From Yamagishiella unicocca (lineage: Eukaryota; Chlorophyta; Chlorophyceae; Chlamydomonadales; Volvocaceae): a stretch of 64,000 bases of DNA. The notes under the pieces were generated by a model. It saw only the letters and a program-made list of their open reading frames with translations, was not told where the DNA came from and ran no database searches. Made by a program: the position numbers and the translations under genes. Below, piece by piece: positions 23,201-34,600 of this stretch; within the stretch, counting starts at the first letter, position 1; the number at the start of each line of letters is the position of its first letter. The DNA lies in the NCBI GenBank assembly GCA_003116995.1, contig BDSL01000112.1, forward strand, positions 124,001 through 188,000, read 5' to 3'.

Positions 23201-24068
23201 TCGTCCGCTCCGCTCCACTCCGCTCCGCGCCGCTCCTCTTACTCTTCCGCTCCTTTCCATTCCGTTCCATTCCATTACGCTCCGCTCCGCTCCTCAGGCG
23301 GAGTGGCCACCCCCGCCGACGCGGCGCTGATGATGCAGCTGGGCATGGACGGCGTGTTCGTGGGCTCGGGCATCTTCAAGTCCGGGGACCCGGCCTCGCG
23401 GGCTCGCGCCATCGTGCAGGTGGGAGGAGGGGAGAGTGGGCGGCATGTGGGGGGAGGGGAGAGTGGGCGGCGGGTTGGGGAGGGGAGAGTGGGAGGCGGG
23501 TGGGGGAGGGGAGAGTGAGAGGCGGGTGGGGGAGGGGAGAGTGGGAGGCGGGTGGTGGAGGGGAGAGTGGGAGGCACGTGGGGGAGGGGAGAGTGGGAGG
23601 CACGTGGGGGAGGGGAGAGTGGGAGGCACGTGGGAGGAGGGGAGAGTGGGAGGGGGAGGGCCGCGTGCGGTGGTGCGGTCGCTCATCAGCATCAGGGGGC
23701 GTAGGGAGGGGGCGTTGTGACGCGAGTGACTGACTGGCCCTCTTCATATGCGCATCGTGTGCTTCTTGAGCGCCGTTTGTTGCGGCGCTGTCGACATCTG
23801 GGTAGCCCAGAACGAACCTGTCGGTGTACGCACATGCGCTTCGCTGGATCACCACCGCCACCACCGCCACCGCCGCCACCATCACCCGCCACCGCCGCCA
23901 CCATCACCCACCCGCCCCCACCTCCTCCCCGGCCTCTGTCCACAGGCGGTGACCCACTACAACAACCCGGCCGTGCTGGCAGAGGTGTCTGCCAAGCTGG
24001 GCGAGCCCATGGTGGGCATTGACATCCGGGAGAAGGGCTTCACCTCGTACGCCCAGCGCTCGGAGTAG
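20234..24068 (+). CDS. PDX1: Pyridoxal 5'-phosphate synthase subunit PDX1 (PdxS), 7 exons
   Basis: Synthase subunit of the deoxyxylulose-phosphate-independent vitamin B6 route; it makes PLP from ribose 5-phosphate, glyceraldehyde 3-phosphate and ammonia supplied by the glutaminase PDX2. Exons: 20234-20266, 20343-20627, 21030-21161, 21417-21494, 22754-22865, 23298-23419, 23946-24068, giving 294 residues, the normal length. Exon 1 encodes only [11 protein letters not shown] and joins in phase to [15 protein letters not shown]. Both catalytic lysines are present: Lys82 in [10 protein letters not shown] and Lys150 in IRTKGEAGTGN, the latter split by an intron after the Lys. Asp25 in CIMDV matches the active-site Asp of bacterial Pdx[19 protein letters not shown] and [14 protein letters not shown] are the phosphate-binding part of the TIM barrel. 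No transit peptide, so cytosolic as in plants. Intron 4 (1259 bp) and intron 6 (G-rich repeats) are large. It is divergent from SufB. Confidence 0.97.
23420..23660. repeat. G-rich minisatellite at the start of PDX1 intron 6
   Basis: About nine imperfect units of roughly 26 bp (GGGGAGAGTGGGAGGCGGGTG) follow the exon 6 donor. The coding strand has many GGGG runs, so the transcript could form G-quadruplexes directly after the splice site. Confidence 0.85.
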
Positions 24069-27000
24069 AGGCGCCCAGGCGTGGATCGGACACGTGTGTG
24101 TATAGTTGGATGTGTGCATTGCAGTCGACGTTTGGAGCGAGGGAGGCAACGTGGAACCTAGGGTTTTGGCCCGAGGGGTGCACGTGCGTCCGAGGTGTGA
24201 GAGAGAAGCCCGGCGGCGGGCAGGTGGCAATGACGTGGATGACGCAAGGAGGGGAGGAAAGGGGGGTCGGGGAAGCAAGAGCACGTTCTGCATGCGTCTG
24301 CTATCGAGTGTTGCGTTTGTGTATTATGTGTGGGAAGGACCGGGGTAAAGGAACTTCGGCGGGTGGCGGCTACGGTAGTAAGGCCGCCCGCTGCCTTGCT
24401 GTACATAGGCGTAGAGAGGCTTCAGACCTGGGGCGGTGTGAGTTATAACGGTGCGCGCGAGGGGGGGGGGAAGCGCGGGCGGCAAAATAGGTGTAGGGGT
24501 AGCTAAGGGTTTCGGAGGCGGATGGGTTTGGATGTGGTGTGACGCAGCAAAGGCGGAGCGAGCAGGGGTTTGGGCGCAGATCCTGCTGCTGCTGGCGGTG
24601 CTGCTCCTGCTGCTCCTGCTGCTGCTGGCAGTGTCTTAAGGGCGCAGTGCGCGACCCTGGGGGTCCGGCGGCGCAGAAGCGCGCCCTCACCTGCGGCGAT
24701 GAACAGCGGAGTGCGGGTGCACGACTGCTTGCGTCGCCGACATGATGACGGCCAAGCGCAGGGCACGGTGTGGTGTGGTGTGAGGCACTGGACACACGGT
24801 CAGCTGATTGGTCACATTCACTTCATTACGGCCTAAAATTTGTCCGATCATGTACGACAGTTTGGATCCCGAGTCGAGCAGCCCGCCTCCAGCTTAGGAG
24901 GCGCCGCATCATGTCAGGGCGGTGTAAGAAGCGTGTAGCCACCCTCGTGTTGCTGAGTGGCTGTCGGTGAGCAGGCGCTTTTTCGCCACAGACAAACTGG
25001 ATAAGTAGTTTTACATTCGGACGGACTCAGCCCCTGCGAGGTATCTACAGGCAAGCGTCGACGGTGAGGGCCCCGTCAGCGGCAGCGAGCTAGGCTTAAT
25101 GGCTTCGGGCGCCGACGGCGGCGGCAAGACAGCACCGAGTGGGCGTCCCGCAAGGGGGGGGGTAGCGGCAGGCGGGCACGAAATCTACCAGGCAGCCACA
25201 AGGTCGCAATGTATGCAATGATGCCCAAATCTGCCGGGGAGCTAAAAGGTAGCGGTGGCATGCAATGATGCCAGCCAGGAGCACGGATCTATTGAAGTAG
25301 CTATAGGGTTACGTACATAAGGTTACGTACAACGCATGCAAAGGTCTGGGGAGGGCCGAGTCCATTCAGCAAGGCAGGTGTGCAACGTCCAGCAGTGCCC
25401 GTTGTGGTTTCGGAGGACACGCCTCACGTGTCCGCTTGCCCCACCAGCATCATTCGCGTCTACCACACCACGCCAGGACGCGCACCCGCTTCGCACCAGC
25501 AAGCCTCCTCGTTGGACACAGCCAAGGCACGGCGCCAGTTGCTACGGCGGTAAACCACAAGCGGCGAGAAGAGTTCCCTCGGTGTCGCCATCCCCGCGAC
25601 TCAGGTAGCAGAGCGACAGGGCTGTAAGCCAAGGCCATGTCATCAGGGCCTGGCCGCCGGCAACGGTAATCCAGGCGGTCTAAGGGAATTCGTGAGCTTT
25701 TGAATTCCGAGCATGGCCGAACAACGTTCGGTTGCTCGGCCATGCTCGGCCGTGCTCGGCCCGTCTGATGCAGCCTGCACGGCCGAGCAGTCGAGAAAGG
25801 CTCACGGTCTGAGCGTGAGATCCCCCCTCAGACCGCCTGGATCATCGTAGCCAGCGGGCATTTGCCCCGACGCGACCTATGACCCCAAAGCCTACGCCAG
25901 CCGTCGCAGGGCCGCCAATACCCAGGTAACCCTTCGCCTCTCTTCGCTTACCGTCGTAACAATTGACGCCGTGCGTTGACCTGAGGGCCTGCGTACCTAG
26001 AGATCTTGTGGGGACGAAGTGCGTGGTAGATCGAGGGAGGGCGCTTGCGAGTGTTACGGCAGATTACGGCTTACGCCCAATTTCTTCGGTGATAAAATTG
26101 GTCTTTTGGGCGGTTTCAGGTGTAGGAAAAACCACTTTTGTTATGGAATCAATTGACAATATTGCTAAAGCTCACTTTTGGCATGACGGCCTGGTACGAC
26201 GTGCGACACTCGGCATACGTGAAAGGCTGTGAGGGGAGTCAAGGTGCAGAAGGCAAAGCCGTGGAGGTGGATCATGGACTGAGGCTTTGGGTGCCAGAAG
26301 TGTTGCCTGTGGGTATTACCCAACCCTAGGCTGTATCTGGCTGTAGGCCCACCGCCTCTCCGAGAGGGCCCGAACATGCAAACACACCCTGTGAGCGGTC
26401 TGTCATACATCAATCATCCAGATGGGACAAGCAGCTGGCAGCATGAATTGGCTTGGTCCCATGCTAGAGAAGCTAGGAGGTCCGGGTCGCCAGCTCTTCT
26501 TTTTTTCAACCTTGCGATATGAAGACAAGCACTATTGAAACCATTGCGATGGGGCCTCAGCACAAAAGGAGGCAAGGGCGTTGAACACTATCTTTGCGGC
26601 CCCAATCGGCACTAGGAGCAAAATCGCGCAATGATTATATTTTGTAAAAAAGGCACCAATAACACTATCCTGGCAAACCCTATCCTACTCTTGCGCGGGG
26701 GGTCCAAATTATTGGACCGACACACTCGTGACTCCCTTTTGGTACCTCTAGCTATAGCTCACGAAGGTGCAACGAAGGGGAATACTTGCGAGGATTAAGG
26801 GGGGGCGTGAAGTGGGAGGCGAAATGGCTAAGCGACGACCGTACATGCCAGGCAAAAGACCGCGATGGGGCGTAAATGTCCCTTTCCAACACTCCAATAT
26901 ACCTTTATCGTTGCCCACTCCTGGGCACCTGGTTGTCCTGCAATAGTTGCATTCGTTCGCTTTCGCTCCAAATAATTTTCCAACTTGAATATTCTACACC

Positions 27001-27257
27001 TCCCTTCTTAAGGCACGTAAGCAGTGAGCGTAAACCTGCTCCTCGTTGTACATCTCTGCAGCTTCCGGTCGAATTTCTGTGAGCGAGCGTATCACGGCGC
27101 CGGAGCTTTTTCGGCTACGCTAAGCGGTGCCTGCCGTGGATGCGCAGGATCCGAGCTGTAAAGGCGTGTCCTTAATTCCTGCGCGACTTGAAGGAAAAGT
27201 CGATAGCGGCGCTACCCAGCCAGCGCGGCGGCGGCAGCGGGACTTTCCGAAGCGAGA
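24069..27257. other. Intergenic between PDX1 and eIF1A
   Basis: The stretch holds the PDX1 3' UTR and the eIF1A promoter. A CTG-rich run lies at 24585-24640. Around 25710-25790 there are repeated GCTCGGCC motifs able to pair as short hairpins. From about 26060 to 27030 several stretches are clearly more AT-rich than the rest. No coding exon is recognised. Confidence 0.45.
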
Positions 27258-28251
27258 ATGCCTAAGAACAAGGGCAAGGGTGGTAAGAACCGCAAGAGAG
27301 GAAAGAACGAGAACGAAGAGGAGAAGCGTGAGCTGGTGTACAAGGAGGACGGCCAGGAGTATGCCCAAGTGATCCGCATGCTCGGAAACGGCCGACTGGA
27401 GGCGCAATGCATTGACAGCAAAAAGCGTCTATGCAACATCCGCGGCAAGATGCGGAAGAAGGTTTGGGTTGCTCAGGGCGACATCGTGCTAGTGGGCCTG
27501 CGCGATTACCAGGACGACAAGGCAGACGTTATCATGAAGTACACGGCCGACGAGGCGCGTGTGCTCAAGCAGGTACGCCGTGCTCTGTGATCCAATGGAA
27601 ATCGGTACCTCAATCGCGGGCGCTAACAACTGGGCGGGAACCGTCGGTCACCCGCGACCAGGCGCCCATGGTAGACTTTTGGAGAAAACGCCCGTGCTGG
27701 GTGTGCTTTGTTGTTGGACGTGCGGAGAGGGGGATATGACTGCCCTTTGCCAGGGCCGCGTGGTGGGTAGGTCATCGACGGCCGTACACATGTGGCACTA
27801 ACCTAACCGCCACAGGGTTCGCACGAAGGAGTCCTTTCGCTCTGATGGATGGCCGCTGCCCCTCCTATGCAACTGCACACCACGTCCATCCAAGGACAGC
27901 CAACACCCAGTACCGTCCACAACCTGCCCCTTTTGTCACATACCGCCTCCGGCGCTCATTTGGGAGCTGCCATAGCTATGACCGGAAACGCACAAAACGC
28001 ATGGAGGGTGTGCTGCACTGCACACACGCATCGTGCTGTCTAACTATGTCGCCGACCACCTGTACGACATGCAGTACGGCGAGCTGCCGGAGCACATTCG
28101 CATCAACGACACGGACGTCATCTTCGAGGGCGAGGACAAGGAGAACCAAGAGTACTTTGATTTCGATGACATTGCAGGTCGGTTGCTTCTTGAAGCATTG
28201 GCGTTTGGTTGCATGGCAAGGAAACATAACCCTGCTCGTTCCCTCCCCTGA
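27258..28251 (+). CDS. EIF1A: Translation initiation factor eIF1A, 2 exons (3' end uncertain)
   Basis: OB-fold factor that binds the 40S A-site and helps scanning and start-codon choice. Exon 1 (27258-27572) encodes [20 protein letters not shown] through ADEARVLKQ, matching plant eIF1A almost residue for residue, with the basic N-terminal tail and the [20 protein letters not shown] core of the OB fold. Exon 2 starts at 28075 with [17 protein letters not shown] and the acidic tail [12 protein letters not shown]. Most eIF1A proteins stop close to this point (about 144 residues). Here the unspliced frame runs on to a stop at 28249-28251 with a non-acidic tail ([10 protein letters not shown]...), giving 163 residues. 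A GTCGGT donor follows FDDIA, so a further intron and a short last exon are likely; I could not place that exon. Intron 1 is 27573-28074. Confidence 0.92.
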
Positions 28252-31200
28252 GGCGGTGTGGCCGAGATTAATAAGTCACTGAGGACGGCGGCCCCGCCAT
28301 ACCTCGCGAGCGAACTCCAGGCAGCGGAGGAAGGGGCTCAGCTCGGCCTGCTGCGGTTATTCGGTTGTTGGTTGAACACATTTCCTTGTCGCGGGTGTAC
28401 CGGATACGTGGGCCGCGCGATGCACTCTATGAGCGGTAGAACAACCCGAACAAATTATGGCTGCTCAACCCGCCAGCATTAGCCCATCCAGCTCCCCGGG
28501 TCGCTCCTGGTCTGTGGCTACTGCCAGCGCGCCCTGCTGCGCAGCCTCCCTGCGCCCTCACGCACCCTCCTCTATTGGGGTCCCTTGGCTGGTGCCTTCG
28601 TTGCTACCCATAAACCCTTACAACCACTTATGACTGTATGCCTGTAGCAAGCGCTAATATATGAGAATCGGTCTGTCGCCTGAGGCTTGCTTAGGCTACG
28701 AAGGGGAGGGCGGTGTCAGTCATTGAGCGCACACAAACCCAAACCCACTTCCGTGATGAGTGATGCGTATGTTAGGTTGTTTGGGGGACAGTCACTGGCC
28801 ATTTTCATGCCGCCCACGGGACATCCATCGCCGCCGTGCAAGCAGCGAAAGACCTGTTCAACGAGAAAACGCGTCTCCTTCCCGGAATGACGTCGTTGTT
28901 GTTTCCCTTCCCCGCGAGTCCATAAGCCGCGGTGCCATTGCCCTAGCAGCTACCGTTTCAGTGATCATCAGAAGCGCGCATCTGGTTCGTTCCCTCCGTG
29001 CCGTCCATGTCCCCTCCCCGCAACCCGGAATCCCGCCAGAGACGCTCCTGCATCGTTAAAAGTAACCATGTTGCCCGTGTGCTGGCGAATTCATGTTTGC
29101 CAATTTGCTAGTAGCCCGTTTGTCTCCGTGCCGTGTGGCGCCCACACGTCCTTCGAGTCGCTGGGCCCCCCCCGTGTATTCGCCATTAGTTTCTTAACTT
29201 CTGCTCTCCGTTTCCTATGTCATGTAACCGGGTCTTCTCGCCCCCACCCCCAGTGGTGTCTGAGCCCCACCCAGCGGTTCGCCGCGTCCTGGACCCCCCC
29301 ACCGCACCCACCAACCTGTAGTACCCTTCTGAACCTCTTCCGCCCTGCGCCCCCCCAACCTGCCACTGCTCACGTCCCCCCTCGCACAGAGATTTGAGCT
29401 GCCAACGAGCCATCCTATATCTTCATCTCCTCCGCGTCCGGCGGTGGAGGTCATGTGGGTCCCCCCCTGGAGCGGCCAGCACGGGTTATCATGGCCGCAG
29501 ACGCCCCTGGGGCCCCGGCGAAGGGCGTGCGGGGACCGACTTTCGGGGTACCTAGCACGAGGAGAGCGGTGGCACGGTTTGCGGCATCCGTGGTGTGCCG
29601 TATGGTGGCGGGGTCGCCGAGCACTGGTAGCATCATCAGCAGCAGCAGGAGGAGGAGGAGGAGGGGGGTCGCAAGGCGGTGCGAGCAGGCGCAGCAGGGA
29701 TAGTGGCATGTGCGGCGGGTGCTCGCAGCTGGCGTCGCGGCTGGTGGGCGCATCCGGAGGCATCTTTGGACTCCCGCCCGAGGGGCCGGAACGATCTTGT
29801 AATGTCCGAATGTTGCGTGGGTCGTGCGCTCAACCCGGTTCCTAAGCGTCTCGTCACTGGCACGTGCAGCTGTTAGCTGCGGCCGCAGGCCTCCAGGCGC
29901 GGCTCAGGCCTCAGGCGTGAAACGACATGGCGCCACCCGCGGCCGACCCACATGGCGCCACCAGTGACTGGCCCACATGGCGCCATGCGTGTGGGTGGGG
30001 ATGTGTATGTGTGAAGGGGTTTACACGGGAGTTAAGCTCAGCTGCGGGTACGGGACGTGTTGGGATGCGATGCGATGCGAAGGTGCTGCTGCCTGGCGCC
30101 TAGTGTTGCCGAGGGGATTTACTGTACGGAGGAGGCGTTACGGTGCTTCAGCACGTGTGGACCCGACCCATGTGCGGCCCCCCTGCTACCCCTCCACCGT
30201 GCTGAACCCGGGTTGGAAGTGTATGGTTGGCTGTGTAGACCAAGGGTCTCACGCCGGGGGGTTCGAGGGAGACCCGTGGATGCCGGGGGGTGGGGGCTCC
30301 TAGGTGTGAGGGGCTTACGCCGGGGGACGGGTCGGCTGTTCGAACCGCGCGACTGAGCATGCGAGCAAGGGCGGCTCACAACCTGGACTCGCAAGCGCCT
30401 CCCCTCCCCTCGTTCACCGCGCCCATGTATTCCTTCCCCATACTGACTGAGGTCGTGCCGTCGCTCCGTTACATCCCACCTGGTCTCTTCTCGTTTGCTG
30501 GTCTCTCACCCTTTGCTGGGCCCCTGACGACGACTCGATTCTTCCGTAACTTTCTGCTCGGTAAACGGACAAACCCCATACGTAGTTCCAGTTTATGGTT
30601 GAATCTGGATCCGTCCTGCCTGGCCCTGCCAGAATACCGGTACGGGGGTACTGCCCCGGAATTGGGCCGCACTTGCAACTGCTGTTGGGTGCTGTTCGGA
30701 AACGCTACAACGTCAGCTATACAGCGAGACATTGGCACGGCCCCAAGCGACGCGGTCGCAGCAGCAGCACCCTAGGTCAAGATTGGGTCCCGTGTTTCCC
30801 GTACGACAGCGAACACAGGAAAATTCGACCAGCCACACGCGTCTCCGCCCGAAAACCCCGCATCGATTTCGGAAGCGCGCCACCGGTAGTATTACTGTTA
30901 CGATATGTTAAGTACCTGAACAGGCACCTGGCAAGCTGTGAGTTGCTGGTGTTGCTGCTGCACCAGCACATTGCATACTTGCCGGTAGCCCCCGGCTCTC
31001 ATCCGGGGTCATCATCACTGCAAACATCATCCGCACCTACCAGTCACACACCGCCACCATCACATATCAGGCCACCACCGCCACCAGTGGGTGCACCAGA
31101 GGAGCTCCGAAGCCCCCCCCCCTCACCAGCACCACCACCAGCAGTAGCGGGACTTTACACACACACACACACGTATGCAGTGATGATCCGCTCCATCGTG

Positions 31201-31693
31201 GCAATAGCCACCGACCGGGGCATCTGCCGAATACACGGCAAAGAAAAAGAATATTGGATCGTGCGGCAGTTATCCGGTAAATATGTCCTCAGCGCGATAT
31301 CCTCAGCGCGGGGCCGCCCTCCCGACCCGCCGCCCCAATTCGGAGCTCACAGCTGGCAGAGAGAAGCGCACCTTTTTTCCGCGGCCTTACATCGTCTCCA
31401 TCATCTCTCCCTGAGCCCATACCACCCTGGCCCAATGCCCCGCCTCCACACCTTTCCGCCGCCCCGCCCCGCCCCGGCCGGCTTCCCCTCTTCCTCGCAC
31501 ATTGCACATCTCCACACCTCCATGTCCCCTCCCCTGCCCCCCCCCCCTACCCTGAACCTTTCAGCCCGCTCCCGGGGCCCGCCGGTCTCCGCTCCCCCCC
31601 TTCTACGGGTAGCCTCGTCACCCGGCTCCGCTCCGCGTGCATTCCTACCCCCCCCCCCGCTCAGTCAGGTGCTGTCCCGTCCGTCCGCCGTCC
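28252..31693. other. Intergenic, convergent gap between eIF1A and the RavA-like gene
   Basis: Two 3' ends face each other here. The last eIF1A exon, if spliced, may lie at the left edge. A CATGTAACCGGGTCTTCTCG box at about 29220 matches boxes in SufB and CDPK introns, so part of this stretch may be intronic to an unrecognised transcript. CACATGGCGCCA occurs several times at about 29925-29985. A 371-codon plus-strand frame (30595-31710) is Pro/His-rich without motifs and looks fortuitous. Confidence 0.4.
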
Positions 31694-34600
31694 TTACGCC
31701 TTGGCGCTGATTCCCTTCTGGTACTGCTTGAAGCGCTTGGGCAGCAGGCGCTCCAGCAGCGGGGCGGTGCCAACGGGGCTGCGCAGTACGGCGGCCAGGG
31801 TATGGGCCTCGCGGAGGAGGTCCTCGACCTGGGGGGGGGAGGGGAGGGGAGGGGGGGGTTGGAGGTACGGGGGGGGAGGTTCGGCGTGCGTGTGTGTGGG
31901 CGGAGGGTTGTGGGGAGCCGGGGGTGCGGGGGTTGAGGGCGGGGTGGGGGTTCGTCGACGGTGGCGCTCATAGTGCGCGGGTGTGCAGAGCGGTGACGTT
32001 CGAGGGTTCCAGGGGCGAAGGGGCGTAAAGGCGACTGAGAGAGGGTGGGATGGTGGCAGGGCTACATGGGCTCTCCACCCTCCGCCACTACGACCAAGCC
32101 ACCACGACGCACCTTCTTGCGGTTCTCCGTCATCTGCGGCACCAGCGCCTGCACGGCAGCCGCCACGCTGGCCTCGGCCTGCCACAGAGTGGAGCGCAGC
32201 TCGGGGAAGCCATTGCCCTGGGGGGTGAGAGGTGGAGGGGGGGGCAGGGAGGGGGGTGAGTGGTGGAGGTGGGGGGCAGGGAGGTTTATAAGAGAACCCA
32301 TGAATTGGGGGGCAGGGAGGGGGTGGAGGTCGCGGATCACGGAAGGCTCCGGCGCACGAGCGAGGGGGGGGGACAACCGAGACACGCCAAGACGAGGACG
32401 ACGCCCGCCGCAGTGATGTTGCAAACACAATATAAATACACCGCCGCACGCGCAATCCGCATCGTGGGCCGCCGTACAGGGTGGGGTGCGCGGCAAGCCC
32501 GGGGCAAAGACAACCCCCGCTCGTTTCCCATCTCCACACCTCCAGGTTCATTGAGAGAGACGCGTGGCGGCTGCTCAGCAGCTCCACCAGCTGCGCCACC
32601 TCGGCGGACGTCGCGGCCATCTCGGCGGCGTCGGGGGTATCTGGTTGGCCATGAGGTGCCACACGCCGCCCGGGGGGGGGGGGCACCAAGACCGGTTACG
32701 CGTGTGGCGGCCGGGAGGTGGCATCAATACAAGTTACACGACATAGGTATGGCCGGCGGGGGGGGGAGGGGCACGTCACAACGCTGGTGTCTCATCCCGT
32801 CATGCCGTACCGAGCGATCCAGCAAGTGGGTGGAGGTGGGTGATACGGTTGGGGCCCAGGGTTTGAGGCCGAGGTTTCGGTGGCGCAAACAAGCCCGCCG
32901 CATCACGCGTAAATCCCGCCCACCATCACCACCACGACCGCTACCACGAGCGCCGCCGTTCCTAGTCGCTACACCTCGCTTGCCGCTCACCCTCCAGTAG
33001 GCGGCAGGAGCGGCCGAACAGCCCCAGCAGCACCAGCTCCGCCTGGATGCATGATGGCAAGGAGGGGAGGGAGGGGAGGGAGGGGCGGCGGGCCGTCAGT
33101 ACCAGTATGAAGAGTCGGGCGGGACATGAGCAGGCCCCTCGTGGCTCGGACTTTGTCCCCCATCGGTATTGACAATGTAGGTCGACTGAAGTATCAAACT
33201 AGCAATGCATCGTCTGCATAGCAAGGTGCCAAGGCCAGAAACTGGTCCTGGTCCCCGACACCGCCGCCGGAAGGGCCCCTCCGTGGCCCTGCACAACTCG
33301 CGAAAGGGACCCCACACACTACCCGCGCCTCCCCCGAGGGAGTGCCCCCGAGCCCAAAGAGCCGGCTATGCCGCCCCCCGTCGTGCCCCCGCTCCCTGCC
33401 CCCCGTCGTCCTCCCGCTCCCTGCCCCCCGTCGTGCCCCCCTCCGCCTCCCCTCGCCCCTCACCTGCTGCAGACCCGGGTCCGCCGACACAATGTCCAGA
33501 ACCTGCTCCCTGACCTTGAGGCCGTCCTCGGGCCGGTTGCCGAACACGTGCTCCAGCAGCAGGCAGTCGTACTCGTTGACCTAGCAGGGGTGGGGTATGG
33601 GCGGGGTGTAGGCGGGGTGTGGGCGGGGTAGGAACGCGGGTACTGGCCGGGGGCGGGGGCGGGCTGGGACTGGAGCTGTCAGGACGGAGCAGCGCCGGGA
33701 GGGGCCATCATCCGAGGGGCGGGACACCGCACCAACACACGTAGCTCTCATGACACCCCGTCGAGCCCAGCGGCGGTTCCCCGGCGTCCTGCCAGCAGGA
33801 ACGCCGCCCGGCCACGCATTCATACGAACTGTTGCCCTACTGCCACTGAACTCCCGGTACGCGGGCGCGTCTCTCGATACCGGCCCCCCTCCTACGCCGT
33901 GTGCCGACACACGGGTTGCCTTGCTCATACCCCTTCCTCCTATGTCGTTCGACCGGGTCTTCGCACCCCCCCTCCCCTCCCGCCGCTGCTCACCGGGTCT
34001 TCTCACCCCCCCTCCCCTCCCGCCGCTGCTCACCGGGTCTTCTCACCCCCCCTCCCCTCCCGCCGCTGCTCACCTGGTCTTCGCACCCCCCCTCCCCTCC
34101 CGCCGCTGCTCACCTGGTCGCGGCCGTCCGCGTGCGCCGCCACCTGCAGCATCCGCACCGACTTCATGAAGCGGCGGTCGGAGACGTACATGGGGGGTTC
34201 GCACTTGTCCTGGAGGGGGGGGGGTCGGGGGGTGAGGGGGGGGGGCAAGGTTGAGGTTTCGAGGGGTTGGCTTCCGGTGGAGTGACATGGGTCGCGGGGG
34301 GGGGGGCGCACGATGGGTCGTCATGGCCACGTCAGGCATAGGCACATAGGAAAGCAGGCAGGGGGCAGGGGGTAGGGAGGCAGGCAGGCATCCCCCGGGC
34401 TGACTCTCTGCAGACAGAGCCTGCGTCACCCTGACTCCGTCTCTCTGTTTGCTCCCTGGCAGGGCATGCAGGCAGGTCAGGGGGCATGCGCACGCACCTG
34501 CAGGAAGTTCCGGAGTCCAGTCAGCAGGTCGATGACCGAGTCGGGTACGTCTACCGCGGAGTAGGCCGTAGTCGCTGTGGTGCGGAAGTCGTCCATGAAG

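Noticed and set aside
25700..25870. Repeated GCTCGGCC hairpins considered as a structured RNA gene
   Set aside because: No match to tRNA, snRNA or SRP RNA features; box C/D-like bases are too weak.
26060..26235. Peptide with VSGVGKTTFVMES resembling a P-loop
   Set aside because: The match is limited to a few residues in an isolated short frame in an AT-rich patch; no other NTPase motif follows.
30595..31710. 371-codon plus-strand ORF
   Set aside because: Pro/His/Ser-rich with no motif, overlaps the 3' end of the RavA-like gene antisense, and includes CA and C-rich simple repeats.
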